A DNA stretch of 64,000 bases from Magnetovibrio sp. (GCA_028281525.1 JANQJR010000036.1:20456-84455); one strand, 5' to 3'; shown: positions 42,280 through 51,066, counted from the stretch's first letter. Notes: generated by a model not told the origin, from the letters alone. Translations and numbers: made by a program.

Positions 42280-42726
42280 TTATCGATCAACGGTCTCCTT
42301 GCCTTCACCGCCAAAGCGTGTCGCCAGATAGCCGATCAGCAAGCCAATCAACGCGCCTTCCAGCACGAACCAAAACGGCGACGTGATCAGCGTCGCGCTG
42401 CCAAACGTGATGGTGGAAATTTCCGCCATCCATGCGGCGAATTGGTCATAGATGAACAGCGTCAGAACAAAGTTCATCCACGCCCCGATCATGGGCGCGC
42501 GAAACCACCACGGCATCGGCAAATGCAAAACGGGATGCCGGGTGAACACGCCGAAAACACCGATCACGGCGCCGACCGTGGTGTACCAGAACAGCACGGC
42601 GAACCGCAGCATCCAATCTGCTTCGGCGACGAAGTACGGCAGGAAAATCAGGCCGATCAATCCGATGGCAAAGCCAACGCCTTTTCCTATGGCGATTCTG
42701 AGCATTAAGGAAGGTTTCGTAAGCAT
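42280..42726 (-). CDS. Predicted inner-membrane protein, function unknown
   Basis: The 148-residue protein has about four hydrophobic helices (near 12-32, 38-60, 75-97 and 112-136; for example FAVLFWYTTVGAVIGVFGVF and FVLEGALIGLLIGYLATRF). A PVLHLPMPWWFRAP loop lies between helices two and three. No known transporter motif. It is convergent with ilvE and follows a LOG-family gene by 61 bases on the same strand. Confidence 0.6.
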   Translation of the reverse strand: MLTKPSLMLRIAIGKGVGFAIGLIGLIFLPYFVAEADWMLRFAVLFWYTTVGAVIGVFGVFTRHPVLHLPMPWWFRAPMIGAWMNFVLTLFIYDQFAAWMAEISTITFGSATLITSPFWFVLEGALIGLLIGYLATRFGGEGKETVDR

Positions 42727-42787
42727 GGCTGCATCCTTCCAAGCCTGCTTGAGGCCCTACAACCATTATACGCCTAAAAAGAATGAG

Positions 42788-43630
42788 CTACATCCCGCCG
42801 CCGGGCTTGTCGACGTGGTGTTCGGTAAGCTTCGACGTCAGGAACTCGAACGCATCGTCGACGGAATCGGAGCAATGGAACAGCTCCAAATCGCTCGGCG
42901 AAATGGTGCCGAATTTGACCATGGCATCCAGGTTCATGATCTCGTCCCAATATTCAGTGCCATAAAGGACCACGGGCATGGTCTTGCCCATTTTCCGGGT
43001 TGAGACCAAAGTCATCAATTCGAAAAACTCATCCAACGTGCCGTAGCCACCGGGAAACACGATCATGGCCTTGGCCAGATACGAGAACCAGAACTTACGC
43101 ATGAAGAAGTAATGGAATTCGAACGCCAGTTCATGGGAGATGTAAGGGTTCTCATGCTGTTCGAACGGCAGTGAAATATTGAGGCCGATATTGTGCCCCT
43201 TGGCATCCGCCGCACCGCGATTGGCCGCCTCCATGATGCCGGGCCCACCGCCGGTGCACATGACGAAGCGCTTGGATTTGCCTTTGAGATCCTTGGACCA
43301 CTTGGTGAGACGATAAGACAATTCCCGTGCTTCTTCATAGTAGCGCGACATGGCCAGGGTCTGCTGCGCGCGCGCCACGTCGCCGCCGTGCTTTTTGGCC
43401 GACGCCAGCGCTTCCTCGGCCACCTCGCGGGGCCGGATGCGCGCAGAGCCGAAAAAAACAATGGTGTCGGATACGCTATAACGTTCGAACCGATCCTCCG
43501 GCTCCAAGAATTCCGCCAGGATGCGCAGGGGGCGCCCGGCGCGGCTCCTGATAAAATCCAGGTCCTTATAAGCCTTGACCGGCTTATCGTGTCCGGTCTC
43601 GCCATTTTGCTTGTCGGGTTTGCGCGACAT
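42788..43630 (-). CDS. LOG family (lysine decarboxylase-like fold) nucleotide hydrolase
   Basis: Rossmann-like protein of 280 residues with the family signature PGGYGTLDEFFE and the preceding MCTGGGPGIMEAANRGA. Such proteins hydrolyse nucleoside 5'-monophosphates to base and ribose-5-phosphate; plant and some bacterial members activate cytokinins. The old decarboxylase label is wrong. It belongs to the larger type, with about 90 extra N-terminal residues (helix-rich, RFERYSVSDTIVFFGSAR). Biological substrate here is unknown. Confidence 0.88.
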   Translation of the reverse strand: MSRKPDKQNGETGHDKPVKAYKDLDFIRSRAGRPLRILAEFLEPEDRFERYSVSDTIVFFGSARIRPREVAEEALASAKKHGGDVARAQQTLAMSRYYEEARELSYRLTKWSKDLKGKSKRFVMCTGGGPGIMEAANRGAADAKGHNIGLNISLPFEQHENPYISHELAFEFHYFFMRKFWFSYLAKAMIVFPGGYGTLDEFFELMTLVSTRKMGKTMPVVLYGTEYWDEIMNLDAMVKFGTISPSDLELFHCSDSVDDAFEFLTSKLTEHHVDKPGGGM

Positions 43631-43699
43631 TGACCATCCCCTTTATTAACCCCTTAACTTTATTATATTTTTTCACATATGCACAAACTTAAGCAAGCC

Positions 43700-43822
43700 G
43701 CCATCACATGAATGTGACGGGACTTATGAAAAGCCGACCCCATATGGAAATGATGGAAGCGCCCAGGGGAAAACCCTGGTGTGTTGAAGAGACGGGCGGC
43801 GGAAAAGCCGCTCGTTTTTCCG
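43700..43822 (+). ncRNA. Candidate small RNA: three hairpins ending in a terminator
   Basis: In the 208-base gap between the LOG gene and moaE, both on the minus strand, the plus strand has three consecutive hairpins: TCACA/TGTGA (43704-43708 with 43713-43717), CCAGGG/CCCTGG (43763-43768 with 43774-43779) and a terminator (43792-43815). No plus-strand protein gene precedes the terminator. An independent small RNA is one explanation. I find no convincing promoter; TTGACC at 43630-43635 has no good -10 partner. Confidence 0.3.
43792..43819 (+). terminator. Orphan plus-strand intrinsic terminator
   Basis: ACGGGCGGC (43792-43800) pairs with GCCGCTCGT (43807-43815, one G-U pair) around GGAAAA, followed by TTTTT. 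The orientation is opposite to both flanking genes. On the minus strand, where moaE would end, there is no T-run after the stem. Confidence 0.55.
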
Positions 43823-43838
43823 TTTGGCTTTTTTTCGT

Positions 43839-44297
43839 TTAGTTTTCGTCTTTGCGCCAGCGCATGGCCGCAACGTCGTCTTTATCCTTGGCTTCGACCC
43901 ACTTGCCGCCCGACCGGGCGTGCTCCTTTTTCCAGAAAGGCGCCTTGGTCTTCAACCAGTCGATCAGGAAATGGCAGGCTTCGAACGCAGCTTCGCGATG
44001 CGCGGACGCGCACGCCACCATGACGATGCGATCGCCGGGCTTGAGTTCGCCATAGCGGTGAATGATCAATGTTGCATCCAACGGCCAACGCGCCTGGGCC
44101 TCGGCCTCGATATCGGCGAGCTGCTTTTCCGTCATGCCCGGATAGTGTTCCAAGGTCATGGCTGTGATGCTGTCGCCGTCGGCAAAGTCGCGCACCAGAC
44201 CGATAAACGAACACACCCCGCCGATGGCGGCGTTGCCTCTGGCAAGCGCGTCGAGTTCTTGACCGGGATCGAAATCGTCTTGCTGGACGCGAATCAT
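43839..44297 (-). CDS. moaE: Molybdopterin synthase catalytic subunit
   Basis: Large subunit of molybdopterin synthase, which inserts two sulfurs into precursor Z using MoaD thiocarboxylate. Motifs: GGVCSFIGLVRDF, MTLEHYPGMTEKQL, IIHRYGELKPGDRIVMV and the FLIDWLKTKAPFWKKE active-site lysine region. At 152 residues it is of normal size. Gene order on the minus strand is uvrC, pgsA, moeA, moaD, moaE. Confidence 0.95.
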   Translation of the reverse strand: MIRVQQDDFDPGQELDALARGNAAIGGVCSFIGLVRDFADGDSITAMTLEHYPGMTEKQLADIEAEAQARWPLDATLIIHRYGELKPGDRIVMVACASAHREAAFEACHFLIDWLKTKAPFWKKEHARSGGKWVEAKDKDDVAAMRWRKDEN

Positions 44298-44300
44298 GGT

Positions 44301-44552
44301 TCAACCACCCGTGACCGGCGGAAAAAAAGCCACCTCGTCGCCATTTCTGAGGGGATGGTCAAAGGGCACGTGTTCCTGGTTGACCGCGGCGCGCACGGTG
44401 GTGACATCCGCGAACGCCGAGGCATAGCCATCGCCCCGGCTTTTGAGCCAGTCGATCAGACCGGCGACGTCCGTGACATCTCCCGGCAAGTCGACGTCTT
44501 CCTGGCCGATGCCGGTTTTTTCCTTGAGCCAAGCGAAATAGAGAACCTTCAC
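44301..44552 (-). CDS. moaD: Molybdopterin synthase sulfur carrier subunit
   Basis: Ubiquitin-like sulfur carrier of 83 residues beginning MKVLYFAWLKEKTG and ending in the required double glycine (FFPPVTGG), where the thiocarboxylate forms. It overlaps moeA by 4 bases and precedes moaE by 3, so the subunits are coproduced. Confidence 0.94.
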   Translation of the reverse strand: MKVLYFAWLKEKTGIGQEDVDLPGDVTDVAGLIDWLKSRGDGYASAFADVTTVRAAVNQEHVPFDHPLRNGDEVAFFPPVTGG

Positions 44553-45808
44553 GATGTCATCTCCACGAACGGTAGGAAGTCGACCAAATCGCCTTTGGCC
44601 ACCCCGTCCAACTCTTCAGGTAATTCCACCAGACCGTGGCTGGCGACCATGGAGGTGAGAATGCCGGAGCCTTGGGACGGGTACTTGTGAACGGACATGG
44701 TGCCTTGGGCATCGGCTTGCAAGTTGGCGCGCAGCCATTCACGCCGCCCGGCTTTTTTCTTCATCGAAAACGCCGCTGGAATGCGGAAGACATGTGGGTC
44801 CGCGTCGCGGCGTCCCGACAACGCCAAAATCAATGGCCGCGCGATGCGCATAAAGGTCACCATCGCCGCCACCGGATTTCCCGGCAAGCCGACAAACGCC
44901 GTATCGACGATCTTGCCCAACGCCATGGGCCGGCCAGGCTTGATGGCAAGCCGCCAGAAATCGATGCTGCCTAAGCTTTGCACCACATGGGTGATGTGAT
45001 CTTCTTCGCCCAGGCTGACCCCCCCGGACGTTATGATCAGGTCGTGCCCCGGTGCGGCGTCTTGGAGCGCGCTGCGGATTTCGGCGACGCTGTCGGGTAG
45101 GATGCCGAGGTCCGTGACTTCGCAGCCGAGACCTGTAAGCAGCGCGCTGACGGTATAGCGATTGGCATCGTAAATCGCCCCTTCGCCCGCCTCACCGAAA
45201 GCAGGATCCGCGACCTCGTCTCCGGTGGAAAAGACCGCACAACGCAGCCGGGCGTAAACCTTGAGTTGGCCGAAACCGACGGACGCCGCCAGCCCGATTT
45301 CCTGAGCGCGCAAAAGTTGGCCCTGGCGGATGATGACATCGCCCTGGATCACATCCTCACCTTGCTTGCGGCGATTGGCCCCCGGCTTGATGCCCGACGG
45401 CAAGATCACGTGATCGCCATCCAGCGCCACATCTTCCTGCATGAACACCGTGTCCATGCCTTCAGGCACCGGCGCACCGGTAAAGATTTGCACGGCTTCG
45501 CCACGCTCCGCCGCACGGTCCATAGGATGGCCCGCCGCGATGCGCGCGGTCACCGGCAAGCGGGTTTCGGTGTCCTTGGCGAGGTCATTGAAATTCACGG
45601 CATAACCGTCCACAGCAGAATTATCGTGCGGTGGCACGTCGCGCGGCGCGGTGATGTCTTCAGCCAGAACCCGCCCCAGGGCTTCGCGCAAGGACACGGC
45701 TTCCATCCCCACCACAACACGGGCCCGGTCCTTCAAGATTTTCAGGCCTTCGTCAAAGGGCAGAAGTTCATCACCGATCCTGAAGCAATCGTCCTGCAGG
45801 CCGGCCAT
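44549..45808 (-). CDS. moeA: Molybdopterin molybdenumtransferase
   Basis: Inserts molybdate into adenylated molybdopterin. The 419-residue protein has the opening VSLREALGRVLAEDITAP and DNSAVDGYAV, the MoCF motif TSGGVSLGEEDH, and KPGRPMALGK with GLPGNPVAA. Domain IV follows to the C-terminus. Starts 1 base after pgsA ends and overlaps moaD. Presence of moeA, moaD and moaE implies molybdoenzymes elsewhere in the genome. Confidence 0.95.
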   Translation of the reverse strand: MAGLQDDCFRIGDELLPFDEGLKILKDRARVVVGMEAVSLREALGRVLAEDITAPRDVPPHDNSAVDGYAVNFNDLAKDTETRLPVTARIAAGHPMDRAAERGEAVQIFTGAPVPEGMDTVFMQEDVALDGDHVILPSGIKPGANRRKQGEDVIQGDVIIRQGQLLRAQEIGLAASVGFGQLKVYARLRCAVFSTGDEVADPAFGEAGEGAIYDANRYTVSALLTGLGCEVTDLGILPDSVAEIRSALQDAAPGHDLIITSGGVSLGEEDHITHVVQSLGSIDFWRLAIKPGRPMALGKIVDTAFVGLPGNPVAAMVTFMRIARPLILALSGRRDADPHVFRIPAAFSMKKKAGRREWLRANLQADAQGTMSVHKYPSQGSGILTSMVASHGLVELPEELDGVAKGDLVDFLPFVEMTS

Positions 45809-45809
45809 G

Positions 45810-46412
45810 TCATTCGCCTCCTTGCGGTTCGGAGGACGTGGCGGCTGCGTCGGTTTCGGCGATATGGCGCAAGCCCGCGCGCAGATAATCGTAACCGGTG
45901 ATGATGGTGATCACGGCGGCGACCCACAAACCGTAAATACCGATTTCCCAAGTGGTGGCGAAGCCGAAATCCGGCCCGGCAGTGCCGACGATCAAAAAAC
46001 CCAGCGCCAGCATTTGGATCGCGGTCTTCCATTTGGCAAGCAAACTCACCGGCATGCCAACCTGGGCTTCAGCCAAGAATTCACGCAAACCCGAAACCAG
46101 AATTTCCCGGCACAAGATCACCGCCGCCGGAAGGATATGCAAGGCGGAGATACTTTCCACGCCGACCAGCATGAACAGCACACCTGCGACCAAAAGCTTA
46201 TCGGCGATGGGATCCAAGAAGCGTCCGAACGCCGATTGCTGGTGCCATGCGCGCGCCAGGTAGCCGTCGAAGAAATCGGTCACGCAAGCATACGTATAGG
46301 CCGCGAAGGCCAACCAATTACCCCAAGGGGCCCCTATCCAAATGAAGCCCAGCACCACGGGAATGATGACAATCCGCGAGACCGTCAAAATGTTGGGAAT
46401 GTTGAAAACCAT
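45810..46412 (-). CDS. pgsA: CDP-diacylglycerol-glycerol-3-phosphate 3-phosphatidyltransferase
   Basis: First committed step to phosphatidylglycerol. The 200-residue membrane protein has the CDP-alcohol phosphotransferase signature with its spaced aspartates: TDFFDGYLARAWHQQSAFGRFLDPIADK. Four to six hydrophobic helices. ATG 46412 (MVFNIPNILTVSRI) matches the usual N-terminus; the frame is open to 46439. It lies between uvrC and moeA; uvrC-pgsA pairing is common in proteobacteria. Confidence 0.94.
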   Translation of the reverse strand: MVFNIPNILTVSRIVIIPVVLGFIWIGAPWGNWLAFAAYTYACVTDFFDGYLARAWHQQSAFGRFLDPIADKLLVAGVLFMLVGVESISALHILPAAVILCREILVSGLREFLAEAQVGMPVSLLAKWKTAIQMLALGFLIVGTAGPDFGFATTWEIGIYGLWVAAVITIITGYDYLRAGLRHIAETDAAATSSEPQGGE

Positions 46413-46462
46413 AACCTTATCGAGGCACCCAAAAAGCAAAATATGACATGCATTCTAACGCC

Positions 46463-48412
46463 CTACGCGCCAGGATGAAACCAATCATAAATGCGCCGGG
46501 CGGTGGATTTCGATATGCCGTCGACGGCTTCCAAGTCCACCAGTCCGGCTTCCTCCACCGCTTTTGCGGAACCGAAGTGGTGCAAAAGCGCCTTTTTGCG
46601 CTTTGCCCCGATGGACGGAATGTCGTCGAGTTTTGAGTGGCTCTGCGCCTTTGTGCGCCTTCCGCGGTGCGCACCAATGGCGAAACGATGCGCCTCGTCG
46701 CGCAGGCGTTGGATGAAATAAAGCACCGGATCGCGTTCGTGGAGTTGCTTGGGCGCTTGTCCCGGCAGAAAGATGCGTTCCCGCCCGGCATTGCGGTCCG
46801 GCCCCTTGGCGACGCCCGCAACTGCGACACCATCGATTTCCAACTCGCTCAAAACCCCCATCACCACGCCCAATTGCCCCTTGCCGCCATCGACCAGCAC
46901 CAAGTCGGGCCAGTCGCCTCCACGCGCACCGCCGTTTTCTTCCGCGTCCTTCAAAGCGCGCTTGAAGCGCCGCGTAAAGACCTCGCGCATCATGGCGTAA
47001 TCGTCACCGGGGGCGAAGCCATCCGCGCCACCGCTCTCTCCCTCAGGCACATTGGCCGCGCCCCGGATGTTGAACTTGCGGTACGCATTCTTGCGGAACC
47101 CCTCGGGCCCGGCGACGATCATCGCACCGACCGCATTGGTTCCGGAAACGTGAGAGTTGTCGTAGACTTCGATCCGCTGGGGCGGATGATCCAGATCAAA
47201 CAATTGCGCCATATCTTCGAGCAACTTTTCCTGGGTGGCCCGTTCGGCGGAACGACGCGCCAAAGCATCGCGCGCATTGTCCAAGGCGTGGCTCACAAGC
47301 CCCGCGCGGTCCCCCCGGCTGGGACGATTGAGCTTCACTTTGCGCTCGGCACGCACCAAGAGCGCATCCGCGACCAATGTGGAATTGGGAACTTTATGGC
47401 TTAAAAGAATTTCGCGGGGCGGCAGGTGTTGAGCATAAAACTGGCCCAAAAACGCTTCCAGCACATCACCGGCATCCGCGTCCTTGGCTTGGCTGGGAAA
47501 AAACGCACGGTTGCCGAAGTTGCGCCCGCCTCGGAAGAAAAATACCTGCACGCAGTTGAGCCCGCCCTTTTGCACCAAAGCCACCACGTCGGCGTCTTGC
47601 ACGGTGCCGGGGTTGATGTCCTGGTGCTGCTGAATACGGGTGAGCGCACGGATACGGTCACGGTATTCGGCGGCTTTTTCGAACTCCTGGGCATCGCTGG
47701 CGGCCTGCATCAGAACAGCCAAGCGCTTTTGGATGTCCTGGCTCTTGCCCTCAAGGAACTGGCGCGCTTCGTCCACCAGTTGGTTATAGTCCGCCTGGCT
47801 CACCAAGCCCTCTACACAGGGACCGGAGCAACGCTTGATTTGATACAAAAGACATGGGCGCGTGCGCCCCGAAAACACGCTGTCCGTACAGGTCCTCAGC
47901 AAGAAAGCGCGCTGCAGAACGGTCAACGTCTCGTTCACCGCCCATACACTGGCGAACGGCCCGAAATATTCCCCGCCCTTCTTGCGTGCGCCGCGGTGCT
48001 TGAGCACCCTGGGAAAATCATGATCGGCGGTCAACAGGATTTCCGGGAAACTTTTGTCGTCGCGCAACAAAATGTTGTAGCGGGGCGCCAGTTTCTTGAT
48101 CAGGTTGGATTCCAACAGCAAAGCTTCGGCTTCGGTGTGGGTGGTGACGAATTCCATCGCCCGGGTCTGGGCCACCATGCGCCGGATCCGCACCGATTGC
48201 CGCTCCGGCTTGGTGTAGCTGGAAACCCGCTTTTTCAGGTCCTTGGCCTTGCCGACGTAGAGCGCCTTGCCGCCTTCACCCAGCATGCGGTAAACGCCGG
48301 GCTTGGCCGGCAAGGTCTTGAGATACCGAGCAATCACGTCCGCCCCTTTCTCGGGGCCGGACCCAGCCTCGGTTTCGGCGGCATGCGCGTTTGTGTTTTT
48401 TTCGTCGGACAT
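46463..48412 (-). CDS. uvrC: Excinuclease ABC subunit C
   Basis: Makes both incisions in nucleotide excision repair. The GIY-YIG domain opens with KPGVYRMLGEGGKALYVGKAKDLKKRV; four cysteines follow (SGRTRPCLLYQIKRCSGPC); the UVR motif lies in the helix KRLAVLMQAASDAQEFEKAA; the RNase H-like half has IEVYDNSHVSGT and VLVDGGKGQL; tandem helix-hairpin-helix motifs end the protein. ATG 48412 gives 649 residues; the frame is open to 48523, with other ATGs at 48430 and 48457. A polar segment of about 20 residues precedes the first domain. Confidence 0.95.
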   Translation of the reverse strand: MSDEKNTNAHAAETEAGSGPEKGADVIARYLKTLPAKPGVYRMLGEGGKALYVGKAKDLKKRVSSYTKPERQSVRIRRMVAQTRAMEFVTTHTEAEALLLESNLIKKLAPRYNILLRDDKSFPEILLTADHDFPRVLKHRGARKKGGEYFGPFASVWAVNETLTVLQRAFLLRTCTDSVFSGRTRPCLLYQIKRCSGPCVEGLVSQADYNQLVDEARQFLEGKSQDIQKRLAVLMQAASDAQEFEKAAEYRDRIRALTRIQQHQDINPGTVQDADVVALVQKGGLNCVQVFFFRGGRNFGNRAFFPSQAKDADAGDVLEAFLGQFYAQHLPPREILLSHKVPNSTLVADALLVRAERKVKLNRPSRGDRAGLVSHALDNARDALARRSAERATQEKLLEDMAQLFDLDHPPQRIEVYDNSHVSGTNAVGAMIVAGPEGFRKNAYRKFNIRGAANVPEGESGGADGFAPGDDYAMMREVFTRRFKRALKDAEENGGARGGDWPDLVLVDGGKGQLGVVMGVLSELEIDGVAVAGVAKGPDRNAGRERIFLPGQAPKQLHERDPVLYFIQRLRDEAHRFAIGAHRGRRTKAQSHSKLDDIPSIGAKRKKALLHHFGSAKAVEEAGLVDLEAVDGISKSTARRIYDWFHPGA

Positions 48413-48810
48413 GCTTGAAATTATGCTCATCGGCCGATCAGCGTAAAGCGTGCTCATACTTTTTGACGACGGGTTGGGGGAACAAAAACACGCGATCAAC
48501 CATGTTCGATCTTGACGTCCCATCTATCCACCAAAGCTGTGGATAAACATGTGCACAATGCCAACGCCGGGCGGCCATGGGCACGGACTCCTTAGACTCT
48601 CTTAGATTGCCCATTATTTGTGCAAATATGTAACATGTTGATTTTTATAAAATTTTACGATTTTCTGTGACGAACGGTTTAAAACCAACTGACAATCAAG
48701 TTACATACGTATTGCAGCCAAGAATGGACCGGGCTGTGCAAAACCGATGGCGCAAGTCCCGCGTATTCGCTACTCAACACCTATATGCGTCATGCCAAAT
48801 AAAGAGGAAA
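48413..48810. other. Intergenic region between uvrC and folB with DnaA box and AT-rich stretch
   Basis: No gene is supported here. TGTGGATAA (48538-48546) is a perfect DnaA box in inverse orientation. Two GANTC sites (48586 and 48595) lie in the repeat GACTCCTTA-GACTCTCTTA. From 48612 to 48670 the sequence is very AT-rich (GATTTTTATAAAATTTTACG). It must include the uvrC promoter on the minus strand. No terminator for folB is seen. Confidence 0.45.
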
Positions 48811-49233
48811 CTATACTTCGGGATTAAAGCGTTCGATTTCGACGCCCACGCTGGATGCATCCTCGAACACATCCAGTTTTTCCACCCGCACCCGCACGGA
48901 ACGCACTTGGGTACGGGTCAAGCACACGGCGGCGATTTCTTCGGCCAAGGTTTCCACCAAATTGGTGTGGCCATTGTCGCAAACGCTACGCACGGCGGTG
49001 GTAATTTCTTCATAGCAGACCACGTTCTGAATATCGTCGGCGACCGTGGAAACGTCGCCTTCGAACACCGCCAAGTCCAGGTTGAGGCGCACCCGTTGGG
49101 GCGCACCCTTTTCGAAATCATGCACGCCGATGGACGTCATCACCACCAAATCGCGCACGAAGACATGGCGGATGCCGACGCGGGCGTCGGCGATGTTGGG
49201 GGATGGAACGAGGCGGACGTTTGGGGTGCTCAT
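48811..49233 (-). CDS. folB: Dihydroneopterin aldolase family protein
   Basis: The 140-residue protein has the FolB-type fold: VFVRDLVVMTSIGVHDFEKGAPQRVRLNLDLAV, then VCYEEITTAVRSVC and NLVETLAEEIAAVCL with the catalytic glutamate and lysine-region residues. It acts in folate synthesis, splitting dihydroneopterin. The N-terminal 20 residues are extra. It follows a pteridine-reductase-like gene by 21 bases; together they suggest a pterin function. FolX-type epimerase is the alternative. Confidence 0.88.
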   Translation of the reverse strand: MSTPNVRLVPSPNIADARVGIRHVFVRDLVVMTSIGVHDFEKGAPQRVRLNLDLAVFEGDVSTVADDIQNVVCYEEITTAVRSVCDNGHTNLVETLAEEIAAVCLTRTQVRSVRVRVEKLDVFEDASSVGVEIERFNPEV

Positions 49234-49254
49234 GGCTTGGCTCTTTCCAAAGGG

Positions 49255-50025
49255 TTACTCATTGGGCGGATTCAAATTGGACGCCTGGGCCCAACCCAGA
49301 TGCTGGCCACCATCCAGGGCGATCATTTGACCGGTCATGGATGGCGCGTTGATGATGAAGCGCACTCCATCAGCGATTTCGTCGGGCATGACGCGGCGCT
49401 GCATAGGGGTTTCCGACCACTGGCGGGCGAAATCTTCTTCGGATTGCCGTACGTTCTTGATGGTCGGGCCGGGGCCGATGCCGTTGACCCGCACCTTGGG
49501 CGCCAAGGCCAGGGCCAGAGTTTGGGTCAGCGTCCACAGCGCCGCCTTGGACACCGTATAGGACATGAAAAAGGGCGTCAGGTTCCACACCCGCTGATCC
49601 AGGATGTTGACGATTGCGCCTTCCACGCCATCGGGCACCTGTGCGGCAAACATCTGCGACAGAACAAAGGGGGCGCGCAGATTGACGTTCATATGCATAT
49701 CCCAGCTTTCGCGGGTGCAATTCTCCACGGTGTCGTTTTCGAACATCGATGCGTTGTTGATGAGAACCGTCAACGGCCCCAAAACCTCCGCCGCGGCAGG
49801 GATGATGGTCTTGACCTCATCTTCGCTTTCCAGATCGGCCTTCACCGCAACGGCGCGCCCACCCACCTCTTGAATGGAGGCGACCACTTCTTCGGCCTTG
49901 TCCTTGGAACTCAGATAATGGACCGCTACGCCAAAACCGTTGGCCGCCAGATCGAAAGCGATTGCGCGGCCGATGCGGTGCGCCGCGCCGCTCACCAGCA
50001 CATTCGGGTGTCCCTGTGAGTTCAT
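49255..50025 (-). CDS. Short-chain dehydrogenase, pteridine reductase/FolM-like
   Basis: NADPH-type short-chain reductase of 256 residues. The cofactor motif is VLVSGAAHRIGRAIA; the arginine-containing variant with AAHRIG is the one found in pteridine reductase PTR1 and in FolM. NNAS, catalytic YTVSK and a C-terminal GGQHLGW follow. It directly precedes folB, so reduction of dihydrofolate or dihydromonapterin is likely (inference). A generic dehydrogenase remains possible. Confidence 0.78.
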   Translation of the reverse strand: MNSQGHPNVLVSGAAHRIGRAIAFDLAANGFGVAVHYLSSKDKAEEVVASIQEVGGRAVAVKADLESEDEVKTIIPAAAEVLGPLTVLINNASMFENDTVENCTRESWDMHMNVNLRAPFVLSQMFAAQVPDGVEGAIVNILDQRVWNLTPFFMSYTVSKAALWTLTQTLALALAPKVRVNGIGPGPTIKNVRQSEEDFARQWSETPMQRRVMPDEIADGVRFIINAPSMTGQMIALDGGQHLGWAQASNLNPPNE

Positions 50026-50088
50026 GCCCGGAGCATGCGGGAAGTCCGCCCCCGATGCAAGCTCGCAAAATATCCATATTTCAGCAGG

Positions 50089-51066
50089 TTAGATGACCCA
50101 CGACAGGACTTGATCCACGCCGACGGCCTGGCTTGCGATATAAAGCCCGTAAACGGTCAAAAACGCAATCCCGTCGATCCGGCTCAAACGCCGTCCCAAT
50201 GCAAGGTAGGTGAGGATCACCAAGGTCGCCGCCATCATGACCCATAAATCGAAGCGGACCAATTGCTCCGGCACATCCAGGCTGACGATCGCCGCCACGC
50301 CCCCGGCAACCATCAAAATGTTGAAAAGGTTGGAGCCGATCACGTTGCCGATGGCCACGTCCGTGTGGCCGCGGTAAGCCGCCACGCCGGACGCCGCCAA
50401 TTCCGGAAGCGAGGTGCCGAACGCAATCAGGGTCAGACCGATGACTTCTTCCGGCACACCGAAATTGCGCGCAATGGCGCTGCCGCCCGTAACCAGTTGA
50501 TCGGCGCCGAGGCCCACCGCAATCAGTCCGCCGATCAGGCTCAGCCACGCCATCCACGTGCTCATCTCGACATCTTGAAATTCTTCGGCTTCGCGTTCGT
50601 GCAGGTGCGCACTGGCCGCCTCCCCGCTCCTTTCGCGCCGGTAGGAGTTGTACAAATACCCCATCAAAATCAGAACCATGATCCCGCCCGCCAGATTCTG
50701 GATCGACCCCGACAAACACAGCCATGTAAACAGCACCGAAGCCCCCGTCACCATGAGACCGTCGCGGATCACCGCGCGGGTGTCCACGATCACCGGGGCC
50801 AACACTGCGGTCGCACCCAGAATCAAAAGGATATTGGCGATGTTGGACCCCACCACGTTGCCGAGCGCCATGCCGGGCGAACCCGCCAGGGCGGCGTCCA
50901 GGCTGACGATGAATTCCGGCGCGGAGGTGCCGAACGCCACCACGGTCATACCGATCAACAGCATCGACAAGCCCAGTTTCATGGACACCTGGACCGCGCC
51001 GCGGACCAGAAACTCCGCGCCACCGAGCAGCAACACAAAGCCGATAATCACTTGGAGATAAATCAT
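50089..51066 (-). CDS. Calcium/sodium antiporter, CaxA/YrbG family
   Basis: Ten-helix inner-membrane exchanger of 325 residues. The two inverted alpha-repeats are clear: GTSAPEFIVSLDAA with GNVVGSNIANILLILG, and GTSLPELAASGVAA with GNVIGSNLFNILMVAG; both glutamates in the ion site are present. The loop between halves is short and acidic with an arginine-rich start. It overlaps rppH by 4 bases (ATGA type). Confidence 0.93.
   Translation of the reverse strand: MIYLQVIIGFVLLLGGAEFLVRGAVQVSMKLGLSMLLIGMTVVAFGTSAPEFIVSLDAALAGSPGMALGNVVGSNIANILLILGATAVLAPVIVDTRAVIRDGLMVTGASVLFTWLCLSGSIQNLAGGIMVLILMGYLYNSYRRERSGEAASAHLHEREAEEFQDVEMSTWMAWLSLIGGLIAVGLGADQLVTGGSAIARNFGVPEEVIGLTLIAFGTSLPELAASGVAAYRGHTDVAIGNVIGSNLFNILMVAGGVAAIVSLDVPEQLVRFDLWVMMAATLVILTYLALGRRLSRIDGIAFLTVYGLYIASQAVGVDQVLSWVI

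Noticed and set aside
43645..43657. TTAA-N4-TTAA resembling a CtrA box
   Set aside because: The known CtrA site needs seven bases between the half-sites; four do not fit.
48667..50019. Plus-strand frame of 450 codons over folB and the short-chain dehydrogenase
   Set aside because: Covers two well-supported minus-strand genes and begins in an AT-rich non-coding stretch.
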